Assembly: GCA_006503535.1 (NCBI GenBank)
Contig: QYRS01000011.1
Location: 1,488,001 to 1,552,000, forward strand
From: Arthrinium phaeospermum
Taxonomy: Eukaryota; Ascomycota; Sordariomycetes; Amphisphaeriales; Apiosporaceae
DNA: 64,000 nt
Reading direction: 5' to 3'
The position numbers were made by a program, and so were the translations under genes. Below, piece by piece: positions 49,012 to 58,632 of the stretch. Numbering within the stretch: the stretch's first letter is position 1; the number at the start of each line of letters is the position of its first letter. The notes beneath the pieces are model-generated. The model worked only from the letters and a program-made list of their open reading frames with translations. It made no database searches and was not told the origin of the DNA.

Positions 49012-51708
49012 CTACGCATTCAACACCAACTCCTGATGCAGTGATATGTCCCCGGCCGAGAAACCGAGCATGAAGTCGTACGTCCCATTCACAAACACCC
49101 AGCCGTCTGCATCCGCGTCCCACACCTTCAAGTCGTCGATATTCACTCGCAGATCTACCAGGACGCTCTCCCCCGCACGAAGCGCGACTTTTTCGAACCC
49201 CTTGAGGAGCTTGGGCGGCTCTTGGGCCAACTCAGGATACCCCACGTAAAGCTGGACGACCTGCCGCGCCTCCACCGGCCCCTCGTTTTTCAGAGTCGCC
49301 TTCACGGACACGCCGGTTTTGTTTTCGCTGCCGTTGCCTCCGTCCCAGGTCGCCGCGATGTCGCTCAGGGAGAAGTTGGAGTACGTCAAGCCGTGGCCAA
49401 ACGGGAACAGGGGCTCGACACCGCTCGCGTCGTAAGCCCGATATCCCACGTAGAGCCCCTCGGAATAGGGCACATCCACCGCATCGCTGATTTGCACCGC
49501 ATCCCCCAGCGCCCGCGGGAACGTCAGCGGCAGCTTGCCGCTCGGGCTGACATCGCCGAACAGCAGACGCTCGAGCGCGAGCCCGACCTGCTGCCCCGAG
49601 TACCAGGCCTCGAGGACGGCGTCGACTTTGCCCTCCCACGGCATGAGGACGGCCGAGTTGGTGTTGAGGACCACGACCGTCTTCTTGGAGAGCCGCGCCA
49701 GGCGCGCGATGACGGCGTCCTGGTCCCCCGGCAGCGCGAGGCCGAGGGCGCCGGCGTCGGCGCCCTCCGAGAGGCGGTCCGAGGCGAAAACGAGGCTGAT
49801 ATCGGCCCAGCGCGCGAGGGCGTCGGCGTCGGCGTCGCGGGCCGCGCTGTTGCCCAGGTCGACGCCGAGCGTTACGCCGTAGGCGTCCGTCGAGAGGGAG
49901 TGGCCCATGTCGTAGCGCAGTTCGAGCGGGACCTCGGCGCCGGCCTCGAGGTGGGCGACCCCCTGGACCGTGTTGCCGAAGTTAGCGTGCGACATGTTGG
50001 CCACGAGTTCGTCGCCGAGGTAGAGCAGCGCCGTGCCCTGGCCGACGAGAGAAAAGTGGTACGTGCCCGTCGCGTTGGGTAGGAAGACGCCCTCGTACAC
50101 GGCCGAGAAGACCTGGGGCCACGACCGCCACAGCTCCGCGGGGTACGTGGCCGCGGTAATATTGGGGACGAGCTCGATCGTCTGGTTGACTGGCCCCGTG
50201 AAGTTGGCGGTCGGGTAGTACGTCGCCCGCACCCCGCCGCCCTTGAACATGCGAGAAGGGATCGTGGGGAACTGCCCCGTGCCCGGGTATGCCTCGGCGT
50301 ACCGGACGGAGATGTTCTCCGCGGCGCCGCGTCTCTGCAGTGCGTCCAGCGGCGCCTGCACGACCATCGTCGAGTCGATGACGAAGCCGCCGTGATTCTC
50401 CGAGACCTGCGCCTCGGTGGTGGCGTCCACGCCGAAGACGGCGATCTTGGCGTACTTGGCCGGCGAGAGCGGCAGCGTCGCCTCGGCGTTCTTGAGCAGC
50501 ACCGCGCCGTCCTCGACCATCTGCTGCGCCAGGTCCAGGTGGTCCTGGGTCCGGACGTGGGCGAGCGAGTCGCCGGTCACGGGGTCGTCGATCTGGCCGA
50601 GCTTGAACATGTACCGCCAGACCCGCGCGACCATGTCGTCGATCCGCGCGGACGGGACGCTGCCGTTCTGGACGGCCTCGACCAGGGGCTTGCCATAGTA
50701 GTCGGGGAAGCCGTAGGACTCTGTCAGGTCGCCGCCGGGCATGCTGATATCCAGGCCCGCCATGACGGCGCCGACGGTGCTGCGCGTGGAGAAGTACCAG
50801 TCCGCCACCACGAACCCCTCGAAGCCCCAGTCACGGCGCAGCGTCTGGTTGAGGAGCCAGTCGTTCTCGCAGGCGTAGAAGCCGTTCAGCCGGTTATAAG
50901 AGCACATGACGGAAGCCGCATCGCCCTCCTGGACCGCCGCCTTGAACGCCGGCAGGTAAAGCTCGTGCAGCACGCGCCGGTCGACTTCAGCGTCGACCGC
51001 GACCCACTCGGGCCCGGCACCGAACCGGTTCGTGTCCTGGTTGTAAGCGGCGAGGTGCTTGGGACAGGCGAGGGCGCCCTGGCTTTGGATCCCCCGCACG
51101 CCCGCGACGGCCATGCGCGCCGTCAGCCAGGGGTCCTCGGAGAAGGTCTCGGCGGCGCGGGCCCAGAGCGGCGAGCGCAGGATGTTGATGGTGGGCGCGA
51201 GCACCACGTTCCGGCCTTTGCCCAGGTGCTCCTGCGCCAGCGCCTGCCCGTACGCGTACTGCACCGACGTGTTCCAGGTAGCTGCGGCGACCACGGGCGC
51301 CGGGAACGTCGTCACGTTGTTCAGCGAATTGCCGACCCCCGCCGGGCCGTCGCCCATGCAGATGTCCGGGATGCCCAGCGTGCTGTTCCCGCTGATGTGG
51401 CCGATGCACGCGTTCACGCCCGTGCCGTTATCTGTTAGCTGTTGGGATCAATGGGTTAACAGAGCATTTCAGTGCGTATAGACGAAGGGGGCCGGTGGAA
51501 CTATGCGGGAAATGGCTGAATCATGCGTGCATGCACTTACCTCAGTATCGCCTGATAGCATGGCATGCTTCTGGGTCTCGTTGAGAGTCCCGATGAAAGC
51601 CAGGAGGCGCTCTTCAAACGGTAACGAACCGTCGAGCCATGGCTGCTGCGCGGCAAGCGCTGCTGCCACTGCCGAGAGAGCGGGCACAACTATGGAGGTT
51701 GTCCGCAT
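49012..51708 (-). CDS. Secreted beta-glucosidase, glycoside hydrolase family 3 with PA14 domain
   Basis: Two exons on the minus strand, 51708..51541 and 51438..49012; 864 aa. The intron (GTAAGT) ends at CAACAG|CTAACAG; the second AG would break the phase, so the first is used. Residues 1-20 are a signal peptide (MRTTSIVVPALSAVAAALAA). GH3 N-domain: DGPAGVGN, the KH pair at about 183-184 (CPKHLAAYNQD), and the nucleophile Asp269 in GFEGFVVADW. GH3 C-domain from about 365 (VEDGAVLLKN). A PA14 domain is inserted at about 458-588 (ATYYPTANFTG to VTLGVDLG), as in PA14-type beta-glucosidases. A fibronectin-III-like end follows (NEGPVEARQVVQLYV). It should release glucose from beta-linked di- and oligosaccharides or glycosides outside the cell. 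Very GC-rich. Confidence 0.94.
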
Positions 51709-52185
51709 CGTAGATATCGGGCTACGAAAAGTGACTATCCACGCTCAGCTGGAGCTTTGGTTTAAGCTTGTCTGTAAACAAGCTGAGCAAGACGAGGCAG
51801 GCAGGGCGTAGATATGTCGCATGCAGGAGAGTGACTCGTCGGAGCCCATGCCGTCCACTTAGAAGCCGATGACCGTCGCTGCACCCGCTATCTCGGAGAG
51901 TTCAATAGAAGAAACCCTTGCGGACTATAGTAATCCTGTTGGACAGGTGACTTATCACAATGGGGTCTCCAAGGACCACCGTCCCCAGATTCCCCATATC
52001 TCCCTTGCTCATCCCACGTCGCCCCACACGCTCAGATAGGAAGCTGCATCCTCGGCTGGCAGGTTAGTTCCGGCCATCAACGCCGGTGCCGGTGTCTAGA
52101 TTGCCGGTAACGATGTGGGGGCGCCAAGGAAGTTCAGAGTGGATAATTCGATGACGGGGTAAGCCGGGGTCTCCATGTCGACTGT
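51709..52185. other. Intergenic region, beta-glucosidase 5' side
   Basis: Promoter of the minus-strand beta-glucosidase and 3' flank of the next minus-strand gene. No gene seen. Confidence 0.45.
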
Positions 52186-54148
52186 CTAGCGATATTCACC
52201 CCCACAATCCCCCGTTGCCTCGAACATCTCATGCCGCCGGCTCTTGGCCAGAACGCGCTCAAGTTCTTGCTGGTCTTCCTCGTCCAACGACCACCCCAGG
52301 CTGGCCATGTTCTCCTCTGTATGCTCGCTGATGCCCATCCGGGCTCCCACAATGACCGCCCCTACGTAAGGGAAATCCAGCACCCAACGCGTAGCTACAT
52401 TGGAGACGCTGACCTTGTGCTTAACACCGATATCTTTGAGTGTACTGAGCAATTCTTGGAACAAATCCCAGTCTCCCCAGGATCGGATCATACCATGATA
52501 CTATGATGTACTTTCGTCAGAAAAGGGGCCATTTAACAGTCGCAAGCCATCTGCATTTCGTGACTTACTTTGCGCTGACTCGGAGTTATCGCTTCGTCGT
52601 AAAGGTCGGGCTCGGCCTTCCCAAGCCACTTCTCTGCCAGAAAACCTCCGCACTGTCACGGGGAAGTAATAAGTATAGATGATTCGAGTAAATGAGCTTG
52701 ACTGAAGTCTGCACTTACCAGGGTACCATATGTCAAGAGCTTGATGTCATGCTTCTGGCACAGTTCCCCCATCCGGACCGTTGGCCTGCTGTCAATCAAA
52801 GAGAACTGGCCCCCACGTTAGTCGTCTATCAATATAACGAGACGCGACCGGACACCACTCACCTGTACTTGGTTCGAGTATACTTTGGTTCCATTCTGGA
52901 TTACTTTTTCCATGTGTTGTGTATCGAAATTGCAGAGGCCCAGGGCCCCTACGCGCTCGTCCTCAGCGAGATAGCGTAGGGCGTCAAGGTATTGTGGATC
53001 GTTATACTATGCGCATGTTAGAAGTCGAAGCACTGTTACCGAGTGAACAATGAAGAGGGAGTCCTACAAACTGCCAATGGAACTGCAGAAGATCTATCCG
53101 TTGGGTTTGCAGACGTTGGCACCTCTCAGACACATTCGCTCTGATAGCGTCGCGAGTGACGGTCAGGGGGTGGAAGACGCAGTATTTGGTGGCGGCGAAA
53201 AGCGCCTCCTTGTGCGGGTATGCTAAGCGAAAGCGACCCTACACAGGGCAATATCAGCATTGATTCTCCTTCCATCCCGCAGACAAACATCCTATGCCCG
53301 GCACTTACGAAGATAATCTCGGCGTCGCCGTAATGATCAGCCATATCAAATGCAGTGAAGCCACCCCGCACATGCTTGACGAACTGAGAGAGGATTTTTG
53401 CCGTCGGCGCAGAGCCCCAGGCCGGACTCGATAGCTGCCAGAGCCCCGAGAAGACGCGGGGTAGTTTCCTGCCGTTCAGCGTGAACGTCTCGGGCGACTC
53501 CGAGGGGGCGTCGCCCGTTTCGCCCAGATTCGTTATCGGTTCCAAGTCCTGCCCAGCCGGCAACCCAAGGAGGCCCGAGGTGGCGGCGAGGGCTCTGCTG
53601 TACGGATACTCCATCGACGCCTTCGCAGCCGACTGCCGGCCATCCGTCAGGACCTGATGGAGTCTTTGGACCAGCGACAGCTCCTCGCCGGTAAGCTCCC
53701 GTACCCCTGATGGCACCAAGAGCGTCTTTTGCACGGCCGTGACGGCCTGGACCATATCCCCGTCGATGGACGCCAGACGATCCGAAGCCCAGGCCTTTTC
53801 CTCGTCGTTTCCTTGTAGCGACAGATCCAGGGCTATCTCGGCCAGGTCTCCGGCGAGAGGGAGCGCTTGGTAGCACAGCCCACAGCCGACCATGCAGCGG
53901 ACGGTATTCCGGGTGGAGTCCAGCCACTGCGCATCTACCTTGGCAGTCGCCCGCGAAGCGGCCGGCAGGGCAGTCTCTTGGATGTACCTTCGGGTTTCTG
54001 CCTCAAAGGTGCCTGTGATCTCCGGATGTGTCGCCAATAGCGATCGCGCAATCATCCTCAAACCGTCCGCGGGTAAATTCTTGATGATGGTGTCGGTCAT
54101 CATGTTCACATGGGCGGCTTTCACCCTGGGCTGATTAGGGGTTGCCAT
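52186..54148 (-). CDS. Two-domain protein: uncharacterised helical domain fused to aldo-keto reductase
   Basis: Six exons on the minus strand: 54148..53309, 53238..53068, 53006..52863, 52805..52719, 52652..52569, 52500..52186; 546 aa, all phase-0 junctions with GT-AG signals. Residues 1 to about 215 are a mainly helical domain with IIKNLPADGLRMIARSLLATHPEITGTFE, VRCMVGCGLCYQALPLAGD and SIDGDMVQAVTAVQKTLL; I believe this occurs as a stand-alone fungal protein, function unknown. From about 228 an aldo-keto reductase barrel begins (LNGRKLPRVFSGLWQLSS). The AKR tetrad is complete: D268 and Y273 (FDMADHYGDAE), K298 (FAATKYC), H334 (LLQFHWQ). The C-terminal cofactor region contains GAVIVGARMGISEHTEENM. 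AKRs reduce carbonyls with NADPH. The first exon runs through both domains without a stop, so this is a real fusion and not two adjacent genes. Confidence 0.87.
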
Positions 54149-55099
54149 CTCGGGGCGTGGTATTAGTGGTTTAGGAGCCTCTGAGTTGTGTATGTTGGCG
54201 ATGAACGGGATGCATGGGTTGTCGCGTGCGCGCTATTATACGTGGTCGTGGTTAACGATACTGTTTTCCACGGGTTGCGCTACTTGTAGGCGTATGGTTG
54301 TTTTGTCTCGAATTCCTGTAGGAGCTGGAGGTTAGGTAAGTTGCCGCTCGTTTTGTGGATTACCGGCGTACTAAAGGTACATCCCAGGTAAATGCCGGCC
54401 ACTCCCGGCGGGGTTCAGAGGGGCACTGCATTCAAGCATATCATCTCCGGCGTCGGCTTACCCCAATTGATCATGACTACAGTACTTGGACTTCCCTAAT
54501 TGTAACGCCGGTCAGATATGAATCCTTCTCCGGATATTGTTGTTGCCTCCAGTCATACGAGGACGGCGATATGTAGACATGCCATAGCGCCCGAGTTCCG
54601 CGGCCTGGCTCTATTTCGCCCACGATAAGCTACAAACACTGAAAATATGACACAGCTTCTTTTATCGACGCCTGAGTACATCACTAGCCAAATCGAATCC
54701 TAAATCTGTGATGCTATCTGATTAACCGCAGACGCTTTCTCAGGGCAATCTTCGCCGCCAGGCTCAAGCTGCTGGTTGCAATCACGATTCCTTGAGAGAG
54801 CAGTGATGAAGCATATTGAGACGGGAGAAAGACCCTAATAGAGACCGTACAGCACCCGCAAGTGGCCCCGATGCCTCGAATTCGGCCTTCGTCGCAGGCT
54901 CTCTGGGCGCAAACGACGCCTCATATCGTCAAACCACTCCCTACTCGACATCCAAGACAGCCATATTCATATCTGCCGGTGCACAGATGAGCCTCGACTC
55001 GATTTCGCCTTCAGCATTGGTGAAGGACTCTGGACTGATATGTCCAACAGCGCTGGGTTTCAGTATCCAAGACGGAGTCTTCTTCGCCTGGACCCCGTA
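54149..55099. other. Intergenic region
   Basis: AKR-fusion promoter side and 3' flank of the TIGR04076-like gene. No gene supported; frame 54816-55175 on the plus strand is largely antisense of the neighbour. Confidence 0.45.
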
Positions 55100-55516
55100 T
55101 CACTTTTCCAAGGGCACCACCGTGGTCTCCGCGTGGCTGAATGTGCGGATCCCCTCGCGAACGATCTTGAGCTGAGACGGACAGTTCGGGTCGGGACACG
55201 CAATCAGGGCGTCTGTAGACATCCAGTCATTCTTGGAAGTGACTCTCTGCTTGGCGGGGAGAAGCGGGAGCACTGCGGCTATTTTTCTCTTGTGAGTCAG
55301 TAAGGGAACCTCTAAAGCCCGAGGACTTGAGCCGGAAATAACAGCAAGATCTTTCTTACACAAGCTATAGATGCTGATGCCTTGGTTCGGGGGCAACTCC
55401 AACATCTCACCCTTGAGCGTGAAATAGTCCCCTGCTTTGGCCCCACACAGGATCCTCTTGCCAGGGGGGCAGACGACCTCTACCCGAAGGTCGTATAGCT
55501 CGAACTTGTCATCCAT
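55100..55516 (-). CDS. TIGR04076-type small conserved protein
   Basis: Two exons on the minus strand: 55516..55360 and 55278..55100; 111 aa. The 81-nt intron (GTAAGA donor, CTGAC branch, ATAG acceptor) contains no stop and is divisible by three, so the gene also reads open straight through. Splicing is preferred because it produces the family-like junction GISIYSLSAVLPLLPAKQR. Other family landmarks: FELYDLRVEVVCPPGKRILCG, GDYFTLKGEMLELPPNQG, NDWMSTDALIACPDPNCPS, and the end TFSHAETTVVPL. The family occurs in bacteria and fungi and has no assigned function; conserved Cys residues (CPDPNC) suggest metal or redox sites. It lies between the AKR fusion and the permease. Confidence 0.85.
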   Translation of the reverse strand: MDDKFELYDLRVEVVCPPGKRILCGAKAGDYFTLKGEMLELPPNQGISIYSLCKKDLAVISGSSPRALEVPLLTHKRKIAAVLPLLPAKQRVTSKNDWMSTDALIACPDPNCPSQLKIVREGIRTFSHAETTVVPLEK

Positions 55517-56050
55517 TGTTGAGCAGTTGAGAAACCCTCGACGCTTCGAGACGTTAAGCGGTGGTATTATATGATGACTCTATCCGGATGCTAACCACTA
55601 CAAAATAGCCTCGTCAGGGGCCGAGTCATATATTTTATCTGCAGATTGTGACTCCAAGTATGTAAGTAGGATATGTAGGGATCCTATAAACTTGGGACCC
55701 CCCTTTTGAGTGGGACACGTCTCCGCACACCGGCGTTTAACCCCAATACCCCGGCCTCCTACCACCGGCCTCCCCCAATTCAGCGTCGATAGTGGCATGA
55801 TAACCGTTAGCTTATCTCGCGGATCTTGGCTCCCCGGTTGGCCTTATCACGTATCCGGCATGGTATACCCAGTCAACCCCGACACCCCTTGTAGCTGCGC
55901 GGCTTGAGGGCGCCGAAGGTGCTCCGATGCCTTCAGGTGGGCTATCAAGCTCTGTTTTAGTCAGCTGGCGATGCTGCGAGTTTTATTACTTGGTCATTGG
56001 CTCATGGCGATAGTCTGAATCTGTTGCACATATCCCCCCAAAAGCTCACA
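55517..56050. other. Divergent intergenic region, TIGR04076-like / permease
   Basis: About 530 bp with two promoters. No gene seen. Confidence 0.45.
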
Positions 56051-58226
56051 ATGGAAAAGGACGGCAAGCATGCGGCGAGCTTCAATGCTGCCGCCGACAT
56101 GGAGGACTGCAGCACGGGCGATGGAGTCACCCGGGCCACCGAGACCGAGCAAATCAAGCGCGATCTCAAGTCCCGCCATATCAACATGATTGCCATTGCC
56201 GGCATGATCGTACGTTATTGCAACCCCGATCACCGAATTGGTACAATGTGTCGTCGACTAACGGGGACTTGAATGATAAAAAAGGGCACAGGTCTTTTCC
56301 TCAGCTCCGGGACCGTCATCGCCACCGCCGGACCCGCCGGCGCTCTCCTCGCTTATATCGTCATGGGCATTGTGACGGCCGGCGTCTCCTACACGACGGG
56401 CGAGATCACGGCGTTCATGCCCTGCACGGGCGGCTTTATCCGGCACGCGACCAAGTTCGTGGAGCCGGCCCTGGGCGCGGCGACGGGATGGAACTTTTGT
56501 AAGTAGTCCTGTTTGATCTTACAGGGTGCATACATCCCACTTAGTACCCAGCTGACGGCAGAGAAGGGTATACCATGGCCATATCGGTGCCGGCGGAGAT
56601 CAGCGCGGCGGCGACTATCGTGCAGTATTGGAATTGGTGGGTTAGTCCGGCCGTGTGGATCACCGTGTTTCTGGTCTTCATCGTGGTTTTGAACTTCTGC
56701 GGCGTTCGGCTTTACGGAGAGGTGCGTTTTTCATGCCGCCCCCCTGAACTCAGTTCTTTCTATTTGGACCGATCTTGGCGGTATATATCCGCCCTTAAGA
56801 CCAATATCCCTGACAACGCCAACCTCACATTTAGTCGGAATTCATCTTCGCCTCACTGAAGATCATGCTGATCATCGGCCTCATCATCGGCGGCCTGGTG
56901 GTCGATCTCGGCGGCGGGCCCAACCACGAGCGACTAGGGTTCTTGTACTGGTACAACCCGGGTGCGTTTAACACGTACATTAAGACGGGCAACGCCGGTC
57001 GATTCTTGGCTTTCTGGAAAGTGCTGCTCTCCGCCGCCTTCAGCTACGGCAACATCCAGGTCGTCGCCATCTCCGGATCCGAGACGCAGGACCCGCGCAA
57101 GATCATCCCGGCCGCCACCCGGAAGACCTTCTACCGCGTCTTCGTCTTCTACGTGCTGAGCATCCTCATCGTCGGCATGATCGTGTAAGTAGCAGCACTC
57201 ATCTAGAAGACCGTAGTTTCCTTCTGTCCTAGTTCTTTGTACTGACCAGGAACCAAACAGCCCCTTCAACGACCCCAGCCTCAGCCTCTCGACCGGCACC
57301 GCCCAGCAGTCCCCCTTCGTCATCGCCTTCGCCCGCGCCGGCATCTCAGCCGTGCCCTCCATCATCAACGCCGTCGTCTGCACCTCGGCCATCTCAAGCG
57401 CCTCGGCCTGCGTCTTCATCGCGTCCCGGACGCTCTACGGCCTGAGCCGCGACGGGCACGCCCCCGCCCTCTTCCAGCGCTGCAACCGCTTCGGCACGCC
57501 GCACTACGCCGTCGGTCTCACCTGTCTGCTGCTGCCGCTCGTCTACCTCAACGTCGGCAACAGTACGTCTGTCGTCTTCGGCTGGTTCGTCAATATCACC
57601 ACCGTCGCCGGGCTTATTGGTTGGATCGTTATTGAGGTTACGTATATCCGGTTTCATGCCGGGTTGAAGGCTCAGGGGTACTCTCGTGATGGCAAGCCTA
57701 TCTGTTCTTCCCAGAGGCTTCTTTGCTTATGCTGACATTTGTTACTGTAGATCTTCCCTACAAGAGCCCCGGCCAGCCGTACGTGGCATGGGCTACCTTG
57801 TTAGTCGTGTTTCTCGTGGTCTTTTTCTCGGGTAAGTGCTGCGCGGCTCGCAACGACTAGGCATACTGAGCAAACTCGGAACTAACTCTTTCCAGGATTC
57901 GATGTTTTCGTCGACGGCAAGTTTACTGCCGCGGGCTTCTTGACGTGCTATTTGAACGTCTTCATCTTCGCAGGTCAGTACAAGCTTCCCCTGATATCCT
58001 TCCATCTGCTTGCCCTCCCGCTAACCGTCGTGTGCTAGCGTTCTACATTTTCTTCAAGTTCTTCCTCAAGTCCAAGGTCGTTCCCTTGGACCAGATCGAC
58101 TTCGCGTCCGAGTTTCAGGCAATACGGCAGGAAAAGGCCGAGGAAGAATTGTACGAGGGCCAGGAGGAGAAGCATCCTGCCAATCCATGGCTTGCTAGGC
58201 TCAGTAAAGTTATACACATGGTTTAG
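56051..58226 (+). CDS. Amino-acid permease (APC superfamily, YAT family)
   Basis: Eight exons: 56051..56209, 56285..56498, 56567..56721, 56835..57184, 57261..57691, 57751..57831, 57896..57973, 58039..58226; 551 aa. Two acceptors are AAG (56284, 56566), forced by frame and family sequence (MIGTGLFLSSGTVIATAGP and GWNFWYTMAISVPAEISAA). The donor after exon 5 is most likely a GC donor at 57692 giving SRDDLPYKSPGQPYVAW; the alternative GT at 57686 would change two residues. Landmarks of the family: consensus helix 1, TGEITAFMPCTGGFIRHATKFV, NIQVVAISGSETQDPRKIIPAATRKTFYRV, SACVFIASRTLYGLSRDGHAP, and the acidic C-terminal tail (DQIDFASEF). About 12 membrane helices. Proton-coupled amino-acid uptake at the plasma membrane is expected; specificity not inferable. 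Confidence 0.9.
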
Positions 58227-58632
58227 TTCGTCGCGCCAGCGGGTGGCATTGAGTAGGTAGAGGTCTTACGCACTCAATAGATCTTGTAACCCAAAGTCGG
58301 AAATCTGGAGTGATAAGGCTGTCTGTCACCACACAATAACCCCTGCATCATGGAGATCATATGAATTGGTGGTCCAACAACATGCCCGAATCAAGTGACA
58401 AGGTTGTCCGTGGTGACAAATGTCCGGTCCTTACGCCCCAGAAGTTGGGAGTGGTGCAATTTGGAGGTAACCTTCTGGTATAAAAGGCAGTATTCATGTT
58501 TTCTATATTATATTTGAAGTATGCCATGTCGTGGTTTTGGACATGAGATAAGGTAAACTACATCTTGATACGCAAGTCCTCCTTCTCCTGTATTGCGCCT
58601 GAAGTTCTATATTCTATGCCGATACCCGGTTC
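58227..58632. other. Convergent 3' regions
   Basis: AT-rich flanks of the permease and the disordered-protein gene; no gene. Confidence 0.5.

Noticed and set aside
50392..51438. 348-codon plus-strand open frame
   Set aside because: It is antisense to the GC-rich GH3 beta-glucosidase, which has a signal peptide and intact catalytic motifs; the opposite frame is a shadow, as is 49222-50082.
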